From contig NZ_FMAF01000001.1 in assembly GCF_900094565.1 (NCBI RefSeq), forward strand, positions 124,001 through 188,000: a stretch of DNA of 64,000 bases. The letters run 5' to 3'. Numbering within the stretch: position 1 is the first letter of the stretch; every line of letters begins with the position of its first letter. This document shows positions 28,546-37,121 of the stretch, piece after piece. The notes under the pieces are model-generated. The model did no database searches. It saw nothing but the letters and a program-made list of their open reading frames with translations, and was not told the DNA's origin. Source of the stretch: Martinezella lusitana (GTDB taxonomy: Bacteria > Pseudomonadota > Alphaproteobacteria > Rhizobiales > Rhizobiaceae). Made by a program: the position numbers and the translations under genes.

Positions 28546-29808
28546 TTATGCCTCATAACGGCGCAGGACAAGCGATGCGTTCGTGCCGCCGAACCCGAAG
28601 GAGTTGGACAGTGCGACATTGACGTCCCGCTTGCGGGCCTTGTGCGGAACAAGATCGATGGCGGTCTCGCGTTCCGGATTGTCGAGATTGAGCGTTGGCG
28701 GAACGATGTTGTCGCGAATGGCGAGCGTGGCGAAGATCGCCTCGATCGCACCGGCCGCCCCGAGCAGATGGCCTGTCGCCGACTTGGTGGACGACATGGA
28801 GATGCTGGACGCGGCATCGCCGACCAGCCGCTCGACGGCGCCGAGTTCGATCGTGTCGGCCATGGTCGAGGTGCCATGTGCATTGATATAGTCGACATCC
28901 GCCGGCGTCAGACCGGCGCGCTTCAAAGCCGATGTCATGCAGCGGAATGCACCCTCGCCGTCCGCCGACGGAGCGGTGATGTGATAGGCGTCGCCGGAAA
29001 GGCCGTATCCCACAACTTCGGCGTAGATCTTGGCGCCGCGAGCCTTGGCGTGTTCCAACTCTTCCAGAACAACGACGCCAGCGCCCTCGCCCATCACGAA
29101 GCCGTCACGGTCGCGGTCATAGGGGCGCGAAGCTCTCTGCGGGTCGTCATTATATTCCGTCGACAGCGCCTTGCACGCGGCAAAGCCGGCAAGCGAGATA
29201 CGGCAGACCGGAGCTTCGGCGCCGCCCGCGACCATGACATCGGCATCGCCCAGCATGATCAGGCGGGCCGCATCGCCGATGGCATGCGCACCGGTCGAGC
29301 AGGCCGTGACGACGGCGTGGTTCGGGCCGCGCAGCTTGTGACGGATGGAAACCTGGCCGGAAACGAGGTTGATGAGGCGTCCGGGAATGAAGAAGGGCGA
29401 GATGCGGCGCGGGCCCTTGTCGCGCAGCGTATAGCCGGCCTCGACGATACCTTCGAGGCCGCCGATGCCGGAGCCGATCATGACGCCGGTCGCGATCTGG
29501 TCCTCGTCCGTGGCCGGGTGCCATTCGGCGTCTGCCAGCGCCATATCGGCAGCTGCCATGCCATAGATGATGAAGGGGTCGACCTTGCGCTGCTCCTTCG
29601 GCTCCATCCAGTCGTCAGCATTGAAAGTGCCGTCGGTGCCGTCGCCAAACGGAATGCGGCATGCGATCTTCGCGGCGAGATCCTCGACCTCGAATTCGGT
29701 CACGAGGCGCGCGCCGTTGTGCCCGGCGATCAAACGCGACCAGGACACCTCCGTGCCGCAGCCCAAAGGTGATACCATGCCGGTACCCGTGATAACGACA
29801 CGTCTCAT
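28546..29808 (-). CDS. fabF: 3-oxoacyl-[acyl-carrier-protein] synthase II
   Basis: A 420-residue condensing enzyme of fatty acid elongation. The catalytic Cys-His-His set is visible: C170 in VTACSTGAH, H311 in NAHGTST and H347 in SATGHLLGAAGA. The N-terminus RRVVITGTGMVSPLG and the length are typical. It follows acpP by 114 bases on the same strand, the usual acpP-fabF pairing. Confidence 0.97.
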   Translation of the reverse strand: MRRVVITGTGMVSPLGCGTEVSWSRLIAGHNGARLVTEFEVEDLAAKIACRIPFGDGTDGTFNADDWMEPKEQRKVDPFIIYGMAAADMALADAEWHPATDEDQIATGVMIGSGIGGLEGIVEAGYTLRDKGPRRISPFFIPGRLINLVSGQVSIRHKLRGPNHAVVTACSTGAHAIGDAARLIMLGDADVMVAGGAEAPVCRISLAGFAACKALSTEYNDDPQRASRPYDRDRDGFVMGEGAGVVVLEELEHAKARGAKIYAEVVGYGLSGDAYHITAPSADGEGAFRCMTSALKRAGLTPADVDYINAHGTSTMADTIELGAVERLVGDAASSISMSSTKSATGHLLGAAGAIEAIFATLAIRDNIVPPTLNLDNPERETAIDLVPHKARKRDVNVALSNSFGFGGTNASLVLRRYEA

Positions 29809-29922
29809 CGCCCTCAGACCCCCGTCTTCTTATGATGATATGCGTATAAATATGGTGCGCCCGACGTCGCGGGACGAAATAGGGCGGACTCTTGAGCCCG
29901 CCCATTCAAAAAGTACGAAAGA

Positions 29923-30159
29923 TTAGGCCTGAGCCTTCTCAATGAACTTTACCGCGTCGCCGACCGTCAGGATCGAGTCAGCAGCGTCATCGGGGATTTC
30001 AACGCCGAATTCTTCTTCGAAGGCCATGACCAGTTCGACCGTGTCGAGCGAGTCCGCACCCAGATCGTCGATGAAGCTTGCGCTTTCAACGACCTTGTCG
30101 GCGTCAACGCCAAGATGATCAACAACAATTTTCTTTACGCGTTCTGCGATATCGCTCAT
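29923..30159 (-). CDS. acpP: Acyl carrier protein
   Basis: A 78-residue acidic carrier that holds growing acyl chains on 4'-phosphopantetheine. The attachment serine is S37 in [20 protein letters not shown]. This is the housekeeping type, given its position between fabG and fabF. A 288-base gap upstream, after fabG, leaves room for its own promoter, fitting the high expression expected of this protein. Confidence 0.98.
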   Translation of the reverse strand: MSDIAERVKKIVVDHLGVDADKVVESASFIDDLGADSLDTVELVMAFEEEFGVEIPDDAADSILTVGDAVKFIEKAQA

Positions 30160-30408
30160 GTCGGTTTCCTCGACCTTATGTCCTGATCAGAATGCCCTGT
30201 GACATCCCTACCCTAATTCAAGCCTGCAGCACCTGTTCTGGCGCCGCTGGCAAACCCGTACAACCCGGCGCTGAGATCCGGCCGAGCCGCCAAAAGCGCG
30301 GCGCCGTCCGTCTGCATTTTCGGGACGACTGTTCACAGTCATGGCCCGCTTAACACGGTTTAAGTCCGTCGCAAAGCCAGAAAATAGCCGGCTCCGGGTT
30401 GCTCAACA

Positions 30409-30440
30409 TGCTATTGGAGGGAAAGTTCCCTCCAATAGCA
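30409..30440. terminator. Perfect 15-base inverted repeat downstream of fabG
   Basis: TGCTATTGGAGGGAA (30409-30423) and TTCCCTCCAATAGCA (30426-30440) are perfect arms with two bases between. It lies 8 bases beyond the fabG stop codon on the minus strand. No T run follows on that strand, so it may protect the fabG 3' end or reduce read-through to acpP rather than end transcription by itself. Confidence 0.6.
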
Positions 30441-30447
30441 ATTCCCT

Positions 30448-31185
30448 TTAGATCATTGCCATGCCGCCGTTGACGTGGATCGTCTGGCCGGTGACGTAGC
30501 TGGCTTCGGAGGACGCAAGATAGGCGACCGCGGAAGCGACTTCCGCGCCGTTGCCCATGCGCTTCATGGGAATGGCACCCATGATGGCTTCCTTCTGCTT
30601 GTCGTTCAGCTTGCCGGTCATGGCGCTCTCGATGAAGCCGGGGGCGACACAGTTGACGGTGACGTTGCGGCTCGCGATTTCCTGCGCCAGCGACTTGGTG
30701 AAGCCGATCATGCCGGCCTTCGAGGCACAATAATTGGCCTGGCCGGGATTGCCCGTCACGCCGACGACGGAGGTGATGTTGATGATGCGGCCATAGCGGC
30801 GGCGCATCATCGGATGGGTCAGCTCGCGTGTCAGCCGGAAGACGGCGGTGAGATTGACTTCCAGTACGGCATCCCAGTCCTCGTCGCTCATGCGCACGAA
30901 CAGGCCGTCCTTGGTGATGCCGGCATTGTTGACGAGAATATCGACGCCGCCGAGCTCTTCTTCGGCCTTGGCACCGAGCGCCTTGACCTCGTCGCGATCC
31001 GACAGATTGGCCGGGAAGATCTTGACGCGGTCGCCCAACTCGGCGGCCAATGCCTCCAGCCTCTCGACGCGCGTGCCATGCAGGCCGACAATGGCGCCCT
31101 GCTTGTGCAGGAGCCGGGCGATCTCTTCGCCGATGCCGCCGGATGAGCCGGTTACCAGGGCCTTGCGGCCGGTCAAATCAAGCAT
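30448..31185 (-). CDS. fabG: 3-oxoacyl-[acyl-carrier-protein] reductase
   Basis: A 245-residue short-chain dehydrogenase for the first reduction in fatty acid elongation. The cofactor motif is TGSSGGIGEEIAR (about residues 12-24), NNAG is at 86-89, and the catalytic set is S139, Y152 and K156 (NYCASKAG). The C-terminus ends ITVNGG-like (IHVNGGMAMI). It lies 26 bases after fabD and upstream of acpP, which separates it from the many SDRs of other function. Confidence 0.96.
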   Translation of the reverse strand: MLDLTGRKALVTGSSGGIGEEIARLLHKQGAIVGLHGTRVERLEALAAELGDRVKIFPANLSDRDEVKALGAKAEEELGGVDILVNNAGITKDGLFVRMSDEDWDAVLEVNLTAVFRLTRELTHPMMRRRYGRIINITSVVGVTGNPGQANYCASKAGMIGFTKSLAQEIASRNVTVNCVAPGFIESAMTGKLNDKQKEAIMGAIPMKRMGNGAEVASAVAYLASSEASYVTGQTIHVNGGMAMI

Positions 31186-31211
31186 GTTTGTCCCTCGTTC
31201 CTTAATCTCTG

Positions 31212-32156
31212 TCAGCCGAGCAATACGCCAAGCGCCGTGTCGATATCAGCAGCATTGTTGACGGCGATGCCGTTGACCGATTTGTCGATGCGGCGCGCCA
31301 GGCCCGTCAGCACCTTGCCGGCGCCAATTTCATATAATGTTGTCACGTTGTTGGCAGCAAACCATTCCACCGTCTCGCGCCAGCGCACCTGGCCGGTAAC
31401 CTGCTCGACGAGCAGCCTGGCGATCTCTTCGGCATCGGTCACCGGAGCGGCCTTGACATTGGCGATGACGGGCACGACCGGATTGGCCTTGGCAACGCCG
31501 GCCAGCGCCTCGCGCATCGCCTCTGCGGCCGGCGCCATCAGCGCGGAATGGAAGGGGGCGGAAACCGGCAGCAGGATGGCGCGCTTGGCGCCCTTGGCGG
31601 TTGCCAGCTCGGCTGCCTTCTCGACGGGCGCCTTCTCGCCGGAAATGACGATCTGGCCGCCGCCATTGTCGTTGGCGATCTGACAGGCGCCGAGCGCGGA
31701 AGCTTCGGCACAGACGGCGGCGACATCGGCATGTTCGAGCCCGATGATCGCAGCCATGGCGCCGACGCCAACGGGGACTGCCGCCTGCATGGCGTTGCCG
31801 CGAATGCGCAGCAGCCGCGCTGTATCGGCGAGCGAGAAGGTGCCGGCGGCGCAGAGCGCCGAATATTCGCCGAGCGAGTGGCCGGCGACATAGGAGACCT
31901 TGCTCTTCAGATCGAGGCCGCGGGCCTGCAGAACACGAATGACGGCGAGCGACACGGCCATCAGCGCCGGCTGCGCATTGGCCGTCAGCGTCAGTCTGTC
32001 TTCCGGGCCATTGAAGATGACGTCGGAGAGCTTTTCACCGAGCGCTTCATCAACTTCCTCGAAGACGGCGCGCGCTTCGGCGAAATTGTCGGCAAGGTCC
32101 TTGCCCATGCCGACGGCCTGGCTGCCCTGGCCGGGAAATGTGAAAGCAACAGTCAT
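31212..32156 (-). CDS. fabD: Malonyl CoA-acyl carrier protein transacylase
   Basis: A 314-residue enzyme that loads malonyl groups onto ACP. Signatures are FPGQGSQ at residues 7-13 and the nucleophile motif GHSLGEY with S94. The histidine of the active site is expected in APFHSALM. The start is ATG 32156 (MTVAFTFPGQ); the frame is open 81 bases upstream without family similarity. It opens the fabD-fabG-acpP-fabF cluster. Confidence 0.97.
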   Translation of the reverse strand: MTVAFTFPGQGSQAVGMGKDLADNFAEARAVFEEVDEALGEKLSDVIFNGPEDRLTLTANAQPALMAVSLAVIRVLQARGLDLKSKVSYVAGHSLGEYSALCAAGTFSLADTARLLRIRGNAMQAAVPVGVGAMAAIIGLEHADVAAVCAEASALGACQIANDNGGGQIVISGEKAPVEKAAELATAKGAKRAILLPVSAPFHSALMAPAAEAMREALAGVAKANPVVPVIANVKAAPVTDAEEIARLLVEQVTGQVRWRETVEWFAANNVTTLYEIGAGKVLTGLARRIDKSVNGIAVNNAADIDTALGVLLG

Positions 32157-32349
32157 TATCAAGCGTCCTTTTGGGGTCGTTTCGCTTCCCAATGACATTG
32201 TTTGCGGCGGAGTCAATAGCGTAAACCCCGCAGCCAACGGCTTTTGCGCTCGCGGGACGCAGCGATTTTCTTCTTGCGCTCGCTCAATTCACGCCTAAAT
32301 TCTCGCAACTCTCTTCATCATGAATTTCCCCTATCTCCAAGGTTTTCCC

Positions 32350-33393
32350 ATGAAATATAAGAATTTAGGCCGCACCGATATTTCCGTTTCGCAAATTTGC
32401 CTGGGCACGATGACCTGGGGCACGCAGAATAGCGAAGCCGAAGCGCATGATCAGATGGATTACGCTCTCCATAAAGGCGTCAATTTCTTCGACACCGCCG
32501 AAATGTATCCGACGACGCCCGTCGGCGCGGAGACCCAAGGCCGTACCGAGGAGTATATCGGCACCTGGTTCGAAAAGACCGGCAAGCGCAAGGACGTCGT
32601 GCTCGCCACCAAGGTCGCCGGCCCTGGGCGCGACTATTTGCGCGGCGGTCAGGGCGCGGATGCCGCCAATATCCGCGCGGCGATCGACAGCAGCCTGAAG
32701 CGGCTGAAAACCGATTATATCGACCTCTATCAAGTTCATTGGCCGAACCGCGGCCATTTCCACTTCCGCCAGAACTGGCGCTACAACCCCTTTACGCAGG
32801 ACCGCGAGAAGGCCGTCGCCGATATCACCGAGATCCTGGAGACGATGGGCGAGATGGTGAAGGCCGGCAAGATCCGTGCCCTCGGCCTTTCCAACGAGAC
32901 GACCTGGGGCATCCAGAAATATCTGACGATTTCCGAACAAAAGGGCCTGCCGCGCGTCGTCTCCACGCAGAACGAATACAATCTGCTCTACCGGCATTTC
33001 GATCTCGATCTGGCCGAGCTTTCGCATCATGAGGATGTCGGCCTGCTCGCCTATTCGCCGCTCGCCGGCGGCATCCTCAGCGGCAAATATGTCGGCGGCG
33101 CACGGCCTGCCGGCTCGCGCGGCTCGATCAACCACGACATCGGCGGCCGCCTGCAGCCGCTGCAGGAACCCGCGGTCAAGGCTTACCTCGAGATCGCCGC
33201 CAAGCACGATCTCGACCCGTCCAAGCTGGCGCTCGCCTATTGCCTCACCAAGCCGTTCATGACGTCAGTGATCATCGGCGCCACGACGACGGCGCAGCTC
33301 GAGACCGATATCGCCGCAGCTTACGTGACCTTGCCCGCGGAGGTATTGGCCGAGATCGAACAGGTCCACCGGAAGTATCCGATGCCGATGTGA
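32350..33393 (+). CDS. Aldo/keto reductase, Tas-like
   Basis: A 347-residue TIM-barrel NADPH-dependent oxidoreductase. It follows the E. coli Tas sequence closely as I recall it: LGTMTWGTQNSEAEAHDQMDYAL, DTAEMYPTTPVGAETQGRTEEYIG, DLYQVHWP and LAYSPLAGG. The catalytic tyrosine lies in AEMYP. The physiological substrate is unknown. I start it at the ATG at 32350 (MKYKNLGRTD); the ATG at 32320 adds ten residues without family support. It is a single gene, divergent from fabD. Confidence 0.9.
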   Translation: MKYKNLGRTDISVSQICLGTMTWGTQNSEAEAHDQMDYALHKGVNFFDTAEMYPTTPVGAETQGRTEEYIGTWFEKTGKRKDVVLATKVAGPGRDYLRGGQGADAANIRAAIDSSLKRLKTDYIDLYQVHWPNRGHFHFRQNWRYNPFTQDREKAVADITEILETMGEMVKAGKIRALGLSNETTWGIQKYLTISEQKGLPRVVSTQNEYNLLYRHFDLDLAELSHHEDVGLLAYSPLAGGILSGKYVGGARPAGSRGSINHDIGGRLQPLQEPAVKAYLEIAAKHDLDPSKLALAYCLTKPFMTSVIIGATTTAQLETDIAAAYVTLPAEVLAEIEQVHRKYPMPM

Positions 33394-33437
33394 GGCGTAG
33401 CAAATGGACAGACCGTGGCGGCCGGAAGAAGCGGCCG

Positions 33438-34196
33438 TTACGGGTGGTCTATTGCACGATCTTTTGGCGCGAGCATCAATTCGGAGCCATGCGCTTCACG
33501 CAACTCGTCCTGCCCCTGCCCGCGATCCGAGGCCTTATGGAGCAGGATCGATCTGTAGTCTGCGGAATGTCGCCCTTCGATCAGCGTGACGTCGGCATTC
33601 CCCGGATTGTCCGAGCGCTCGAACCAATCGACGGGACAATGTAGGAAATTCATTTCAAAGGCCCGGTTGGTGACGCCATGGCCGACGATGATGACATTGT
33701 TCTTTCCGTTTTCGGCGTCGTGCATGACGGTTTGTAGAAACAGGCGAACACGTTGGGCAACATCCGCCCGGCTCTCGCCGTCAGGCGGCCGCGCATAGAA
33801 CTTGCCGCTATTGTTGCGCAGCCTCGCCCACTTCTCGAACTCGTCGGGAAATTTCCGTTTCTGTTCGGCATGATCGTAGATTTCGGTGAAAAGCCCGAAA
33901 TCCTGCTCACGCAACAGATAGTCCTCCCGAATGTCCCCGATCAGCTCGGCGGGCAGAACCTCCAGCAAGGCATCCTTGCTCTGTCGTGTCCTCAAGAACG
34001 GCGAATGCCAGATGCTCAGCTTGCGCAATTCGGCGCTCGGCAATGCCTTCAGATAGGCGGCGATGGCCCGTCCCGCCTCCAGCACCTGCCGATAACCCCA
34101 CTCGGTCAATGGCACATTGTGATCGCCGAACTGCCGATAGGCCCGCTCATCGATGTTGCCGAGGGATTCGCCGTGGCGGACGAGAAAGATGCGCAT
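33438..34196 (-). CDS. Histidine phosphatase superfamily protein
   Basis: A 252-residue protein of the phosphoglycerate mutase-like phosphatase group. The N-terminal catalytic motif is IFLVRHGESLGN (phosphorylated H8 or so), a conserved arginine and glutamate lie in the middle (RPPDGESRADVAQRV), and the second histidine is in IIVGHGVTNRAF. The ATG at 34196 places this motif at the N-terminus as is usual; the frame upstream to 34379 is unlike coding. The substrate is unknown. It is divergent from rpsF. Confidence 0.88.
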   Translation of the reverse strand: MRIFLVRHGESLGNIDERAYRQFGDHNVPLTEWGYRQVLEAGRAIAAYLKALPSAELRKLSIWHSPFLRTRQSKDALLEVLPAELIGDIREDYLLREQDFGLFTEIYDHAEQKRKFPDEFEKWARLRNNSGKFYARPPDGESRADVAQRVRLFLQTVMHDAENGKNNVIIVGHGVTNRAFEMNFLHCPVDWFERSDNPGNADVTLIEGRHSADYRSILLHKASDRGQGQDELREAHGSELMLAPKDRAIDHP

Positions 34197-34336
34197 GAAC
34201 AGTCCGTGTTGGCCGAAATTGATGTATGCCATCATGACGGGAGAGCGGGCTGCATGCAATGCGACGGGACACCGGCATGCGAATTGCCCTGATGGCTGCT
34301 GCCTTTGCGCAAAACAACCCAATTTCGCCCCTCCTA

Positions 34337-34364
34337 TTGCCTTTCCCGCAAAAGTCCGTATAAG
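34337..34364 (+). promoter_or_regulatory. Candidate housekeeping promoter for rpsF-rpsR
   Basis: TTGCCT (34337-34342) and TATAAG (34359-34364) are spaced by 16 bases, close to the sigma-70 pattern. The start of transcription would fall near 34371, just before the leader hairpin. Confidence 0.45.
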
Positions 34365-34377
34365 CCGCCCTGTTCGC

Positions 34378-34425
34378 AACCCGGTCTTCTGGCTGGTGGC
34401 TGAACGGAGGGCCGGTTTTCTTTTG
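34378..34425 (+). promoter_or_regulatory. Attenuator-like hairpin in the rpsF leader
   Basis: AACC-C-GGTC (34378-34386) pairs with GGCCGGTT (34410-34417), leaving a single bulged C beside GG, and TTTTCTTTT follows. It looks like an intrinsic terminator. The CCG next to the bulge also recalls the S6:S18 autoregulatory RNA motif known in front of rpsF in many bacteria. The link is inference. Confidence 0.4.
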
Positions 34426-34586
34426 GGAAAATCGTCGGAACGGAAGCGTTCCAGCCTCCCGTGTCTCCGCTCTCGACCGTCTCGGAAACGCTTTTCTTGC
34501 TTGGGGTTATCCCTCTCAGGAGCAGTCGTTGAGGCTTAGCCGCTAGAGCCCGGGTTCAGATCAACGCAAGAAAGGCAAAGCTATCC

Positions 34587-35039
34587 ATGGCTCTTTATGA
34601 ACATGTATTCCTTGCTCGACAGGATATCTCCACTCAGCAGGTCGACGCCCTCGTAGAACAGTACAAGGGTGTCATCGAAGCTAACGGCGGTAAAGTCGGG
34701 CGTATCGAAAACTGGGGCCTCAAGTCCCTTACCTATCGCATCAAGAAGAACCGCAAGGCTCATTACGCCCTGATGGACATCGATGCGCCGGCCGCTGCGG
34801 TCCAGGAAATGGAACGCCAGATGCGCATCAGCGAAGACGTCCTGCGTTACATGACGATCGCTGTTGAAAAGCATGAAGAAGGCCCGTCGGCCATGATGCA
34901 GAAGCGCGACCGTGACGACCGTCCGCGCCGCGATGGCGACCGTCCGGAGCGTAGCTTCGGCGACCGTGACCGTGGTCCGCGCCCGGATCGTGGTGACCGC
35001 GACGACCGTCCGCGCCGTCCGCGCGAAGACCGCGTATAA
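34587..35039 (+). CDS. rpsF: 30S ribosomal protein S6
   Basis: A 150-residue small-subunit protein that pairs with S18 on 16S rRNA. The core (about 1-95) includes [34 protein letters not shown] and [12 protein letters not shown]. The C-terminal 45 residues are an Arg/Asp-rich repetitive tail ([13 protein letters not shown] and similar), unlike the glutamate tail of E. coli S6. rpsR follows after 14 bases. Confidence 0.98.
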   Translation: MALYEHVFLARQDISTQQVDALVEQYKGVIEANGGKVGRIENWGLKSLTYRIKKNRKAHYALMDIDAPAAAVQEMERQMRISEDVLRYMTIAVEKHEEGPSAMMQKRDRDDRPRRDGDRPERSFGDRDRGPRPDRGDRDDRPRRPREDRV

Positions 35040-35053
35040 GGAGATTTTGAACA

Positions 35054-35302
35054 ATGTCTGAAGTTTCCTCCGCACCGGTCCGCCGCCCGTTCCATCGCCG
35101 CCGCAAGACCTGCCCGTTCTCGGGCGCCAATGCGCCGCGCATCGACTACAAGGACGTCCGTCTCCTGCAGCGCTATATTTCCGAGCGCGGCAAGATCGTT
35201 CCTTCCCGCATCACGGCCGTTTCCCAGAAGAAGCAGCGCGAACTCGCCCAGGCGATCAAGCGCGCCCGTTTCCTCGGCCTGCTGCCCTACGTCCTCGCCT
35301 AG
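35054..35302 (+). CDS. rpsR: 30S ribosomal protein S18
   Basis: An 82-residue basic protein of the small subunit platform that binds together with S6. [33 protein letters not shown] is characteristic of S18. The start at 35054 follows AAGGAG. A hairpin with a T-rich tail lies 25 bases after the stop, separating it partly from the membrane protein and rplI genes downstream. Confidence 0.98.
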   Translation: MSEVSSAPVRRPFHRRRKTCPFSGANAPRIDYKDVRLLQRYISERGKIVPSRITAVSQKKQRELAQAIKRARFLGLLPYVLA

Positions 35303-35327
35303 TAAGCGCCGACGCTGATATGATTTG

Positions 35328-35359
35328 AGGGAAGGCAGTCATGCCTTCCCTTCCCCTTT
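35328..35359 (+). terminator. Intrinsic terminator-like hairpin after rpsR
   Basis: Perfect nine-base arms GGGAAGGCA (35328-35336) and TGCCTTCCC (35341-35349) enclose GTCA, followed by TTCCCCTTTT. It could set the ratio of S6/S18 to the distal genes in the cluster. Confidence 0.65.
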
Positions 35360-35466
35360 TCGCGGTGGGCGCGGATCGGGACCTTGAAACCCCATGTTGG
35401 GGACGGCTTTCAGAACCGAGGTTCGGAAGCATCCTCTAACTGCTCGATACGAAGCAGGACAGCGAC

Positions 35467-36447
35467 GTGAAACAGTTGAGTGCAAAAGAGCTTGGTATCG
35501 GCGCGCTTGCCGGTCTGACCGCCGCCCTACTCGTGTATGGCGCGACTACTCAGCCATTGCTGTTTATTCTGTTCGGCGCGCTTTCCGCCCTCCCTATCCT
35601 GCTCGTCGGCCTCGGCTGGGGCAACGTGGCCGTTGTCGTCGCTGTCGTGGTGGCAAGTGTCATCGGCGCCGTCTGGCAGTCGATGTATTTCGGAGTATTT
35701 ACACTTGTACTGACGCTGATACCTGCCTGGCTCAGCCATCTCGCCAATCTGGCGCGTCCCGCTTCCGAGCTCGGGGGCCCGGACCACCTGATGGCCTGGT
35801 ATCCGATCTCCGACATCATGCTGCATCTCTGCGGCCTCACGGCGGTAACTGTCATCATCGCCGGCGCGATCATGGGCTACAACGCCGATCTGGTCGGCCA
35901 GGTGGTGGACGCCTACGTCAGCGCGGTGAACCAGCAATCCCCCGACCTTCAGCTCGATCCGATTGCGATCGCGAAGATGAAGTCGCTGATGCTCTACATG
36001 ATCCCAGTCGTCTGGGGCATGATCTGGGTCATGATGCTGCTGGCCGCCTATTATGTGGCGATCCGCATCGTTGCAGCCTCGAGGCATAATCTGCGCCCGA
36101 GGGAGGATATCCCCTCATCACTGCGCATGAACCGCAACGCGATCTTCGTCTTTCTCGTGGCGATCGTCGCCATGTTCCTCGGCGGCGTGGTTGGTCTGAT
36201 TGCCGCCGCCGTCCTCGGCGCCTTCGGCGCGGGCTTCATCACTTCCGGCTTTGCGTCGCTGCATTACCGGACGCGCGGCAAGGACTGGCGCATACCCGTG
36301 CTTGTCCTCTGCTATCTGGCATCTTTCCTGCTGACGCTGCCGCTCCTCATCATCCTTGTTCTCGGCCTCTACGATACCCGCAAGGCGATATCGCTCACTC
36401 CGAACAAGAATGCCGACACATCCAAACCAACAGACACGAAAATCTGA
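35467..36447 (+). CDS. DUF2232 family membrane protein
   Basis: A 326-residue integral membrane protein with about eight hydrophobic segments, beginning with GTG ([26 protein letters not shown]). It matches the DUF2232 (YybS-like) proteins that lie between rpsR and rplI in rhizobia; the function is not known to me. The C-terminus is short, polar and cytoplasmic ([16 protein letters not shown]). rplI starts 19 bases later, so the two are probably co-transcribed. Confidence 0.85.
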   Translation: MKQLSAKELGIGALAGLTAALLVYGATTQPLLFILFGALSALPILLVGLGWGNVAVVVAVVVASVIGAVWQSMYFGVFTLVLTLIPAWLSHLANLARPASELGGPDHLMAWYPISDIMLHLCGLTAVTVIIAGAIMGYNADLVGQVVDAYVSAVNQQSPDLQLDPIAIAKMKSLMLYMIPVVWGMIWVMMLLAAYYVAIRIVAASRHNLRPREDIPSSLRMNRNAIFVFLVAIVAMFLGGVVGLIAAAVLGAFGAGFITSGFASLHYRTRGKDWRIPVLVLCYLASFLLTLPLLIILVLGLYDTRKAISLTPNKNADTSKPTDTKI

Positions 36448-36466
36448 CATCGAAAGGAACAAGAAA

Positions 36467-37048
36467 ATGCAAGTCATTCTTCTCGAGCGTATCTCCAAGC
36501 TCGGCCAGATGGGCGAAACCGTCAAGGTTCGCGACGGCTTTGCCCGTAACTACCTGCTGCCGCTCGGCAAGGCGCTCCGCGCCAATGCCGCCAACAAGGC
36601 CCGCTTCGAAGCCGAGCGCGCCACGCTCGAAGCCCGTAACCTGGAGCGCAAGAGCGAAGCCCAGAAGGTCGCAGACGTTCTCGGCGGCAAGTCCTTCATC
36701 GTCGTTCGCTCGGCTGGCGAAACCGGCCAGCTCTACGGTTCGGTCGCCGCCCGTGACGTCGTCGAAATCCTCGCCGCCGAAGGCTTCAACATCGGCCGTA
36801 GCCAGGTTCACATGAACACGCCGATCAAGGCCATCGGCCTGCACGATGTTGCGATCGGGCTTCACGCAGAAGTCGAAATCAAGATCGAGCTCAACGTTGC
36901 CCGTTCCGCTGAAGAAGCCGAGCGCCAGTCCAAGGGCGAGACCCTCACCTCCGCCGACGCCATCTACGGCGTTGACGAAGACGCCCTGCGTCCGGAAGAC
37001 TTCTTCGATCCGGAAGCCGACGGCAATGCCGAAGAAGACGACGCATAA
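36467..37048 (+). CDS. rplI: 50S ribosomal protein L9
   Basis: A 193-residue large-subunit protein. The N-terminal rRNA-binding domain is clear ([32 protein letters not shown]), then a long connecting helix and the C-terminal domain. It is longer than the 149-residue E. coli protein because of an acidic C-terminal extension (about 150-193, ending [13 protein letters not shown]), common in alphaproteobacteria. The start at 36467 follows GAAAGGAA. A strong terminator follows. Confidence 0.98.
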   Translation: MQVILLERISKLGQMGETVKVRDGFARNYLLPLGKALRANAANKARFEAERATLEARNLERKSEAQKVADVLGGKSFIVVRSAGETGQLYGSVAARDVVEILAAEGFNIGRSQVHMNTPIKAIGLHDVAIGLHAEVEIKIELNVARSAEEAERQSKGETLTSADAIYGVDEDALRPEDFFDPEADGNAEEDDA

Positions 37049-37072
37049 TTTCCAGTCCATTGCTGGATGTGA

Positions 37073-37107
37073 GAAAGCCCGGATCGGACGATCCGGGCTT
37101 TCTTTTT
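37073..37107 (+). terminator. Intrinsic terminator after rplI
   Basis: Perfect 13-base arms GAAAGCCCGGATC (37073-37085) and GATCCGGGCTTTC (37090-37102) surround GGAC and run into TTTTT. It ends the ribosomal cluster; its symmetry also lets it act for the convergent gene at 37122. Confidence 0.92.
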
Positions 37108-37121
37108 GCGTTGGTGTGGGT

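Larger units (their letters stand above)
34197..34586. other. 390-base divergent region between the histidine phosphatase gene and rpsF
   Basis: I see no gene here. It holds a candidate rpsF promoter (34337-34364), a hairpin with a U-rich tail (34378-34425) and a smaller hairpin GGAACG-GAAG-CGTTCC (34437-34452). The likely rpsF leader is therefore about 215 bases long. An open minus-strand frame to 34379 is only an extension of the phosphatase frame. Confidence 0.6.

Noticed and set aside
34197..34379. 61-residue N-terminal extension of the histidine phosphatase
   Set aside because: The RHGE motif normally begins within the first dozen residues, and the extension covers the rpsF promoter region.
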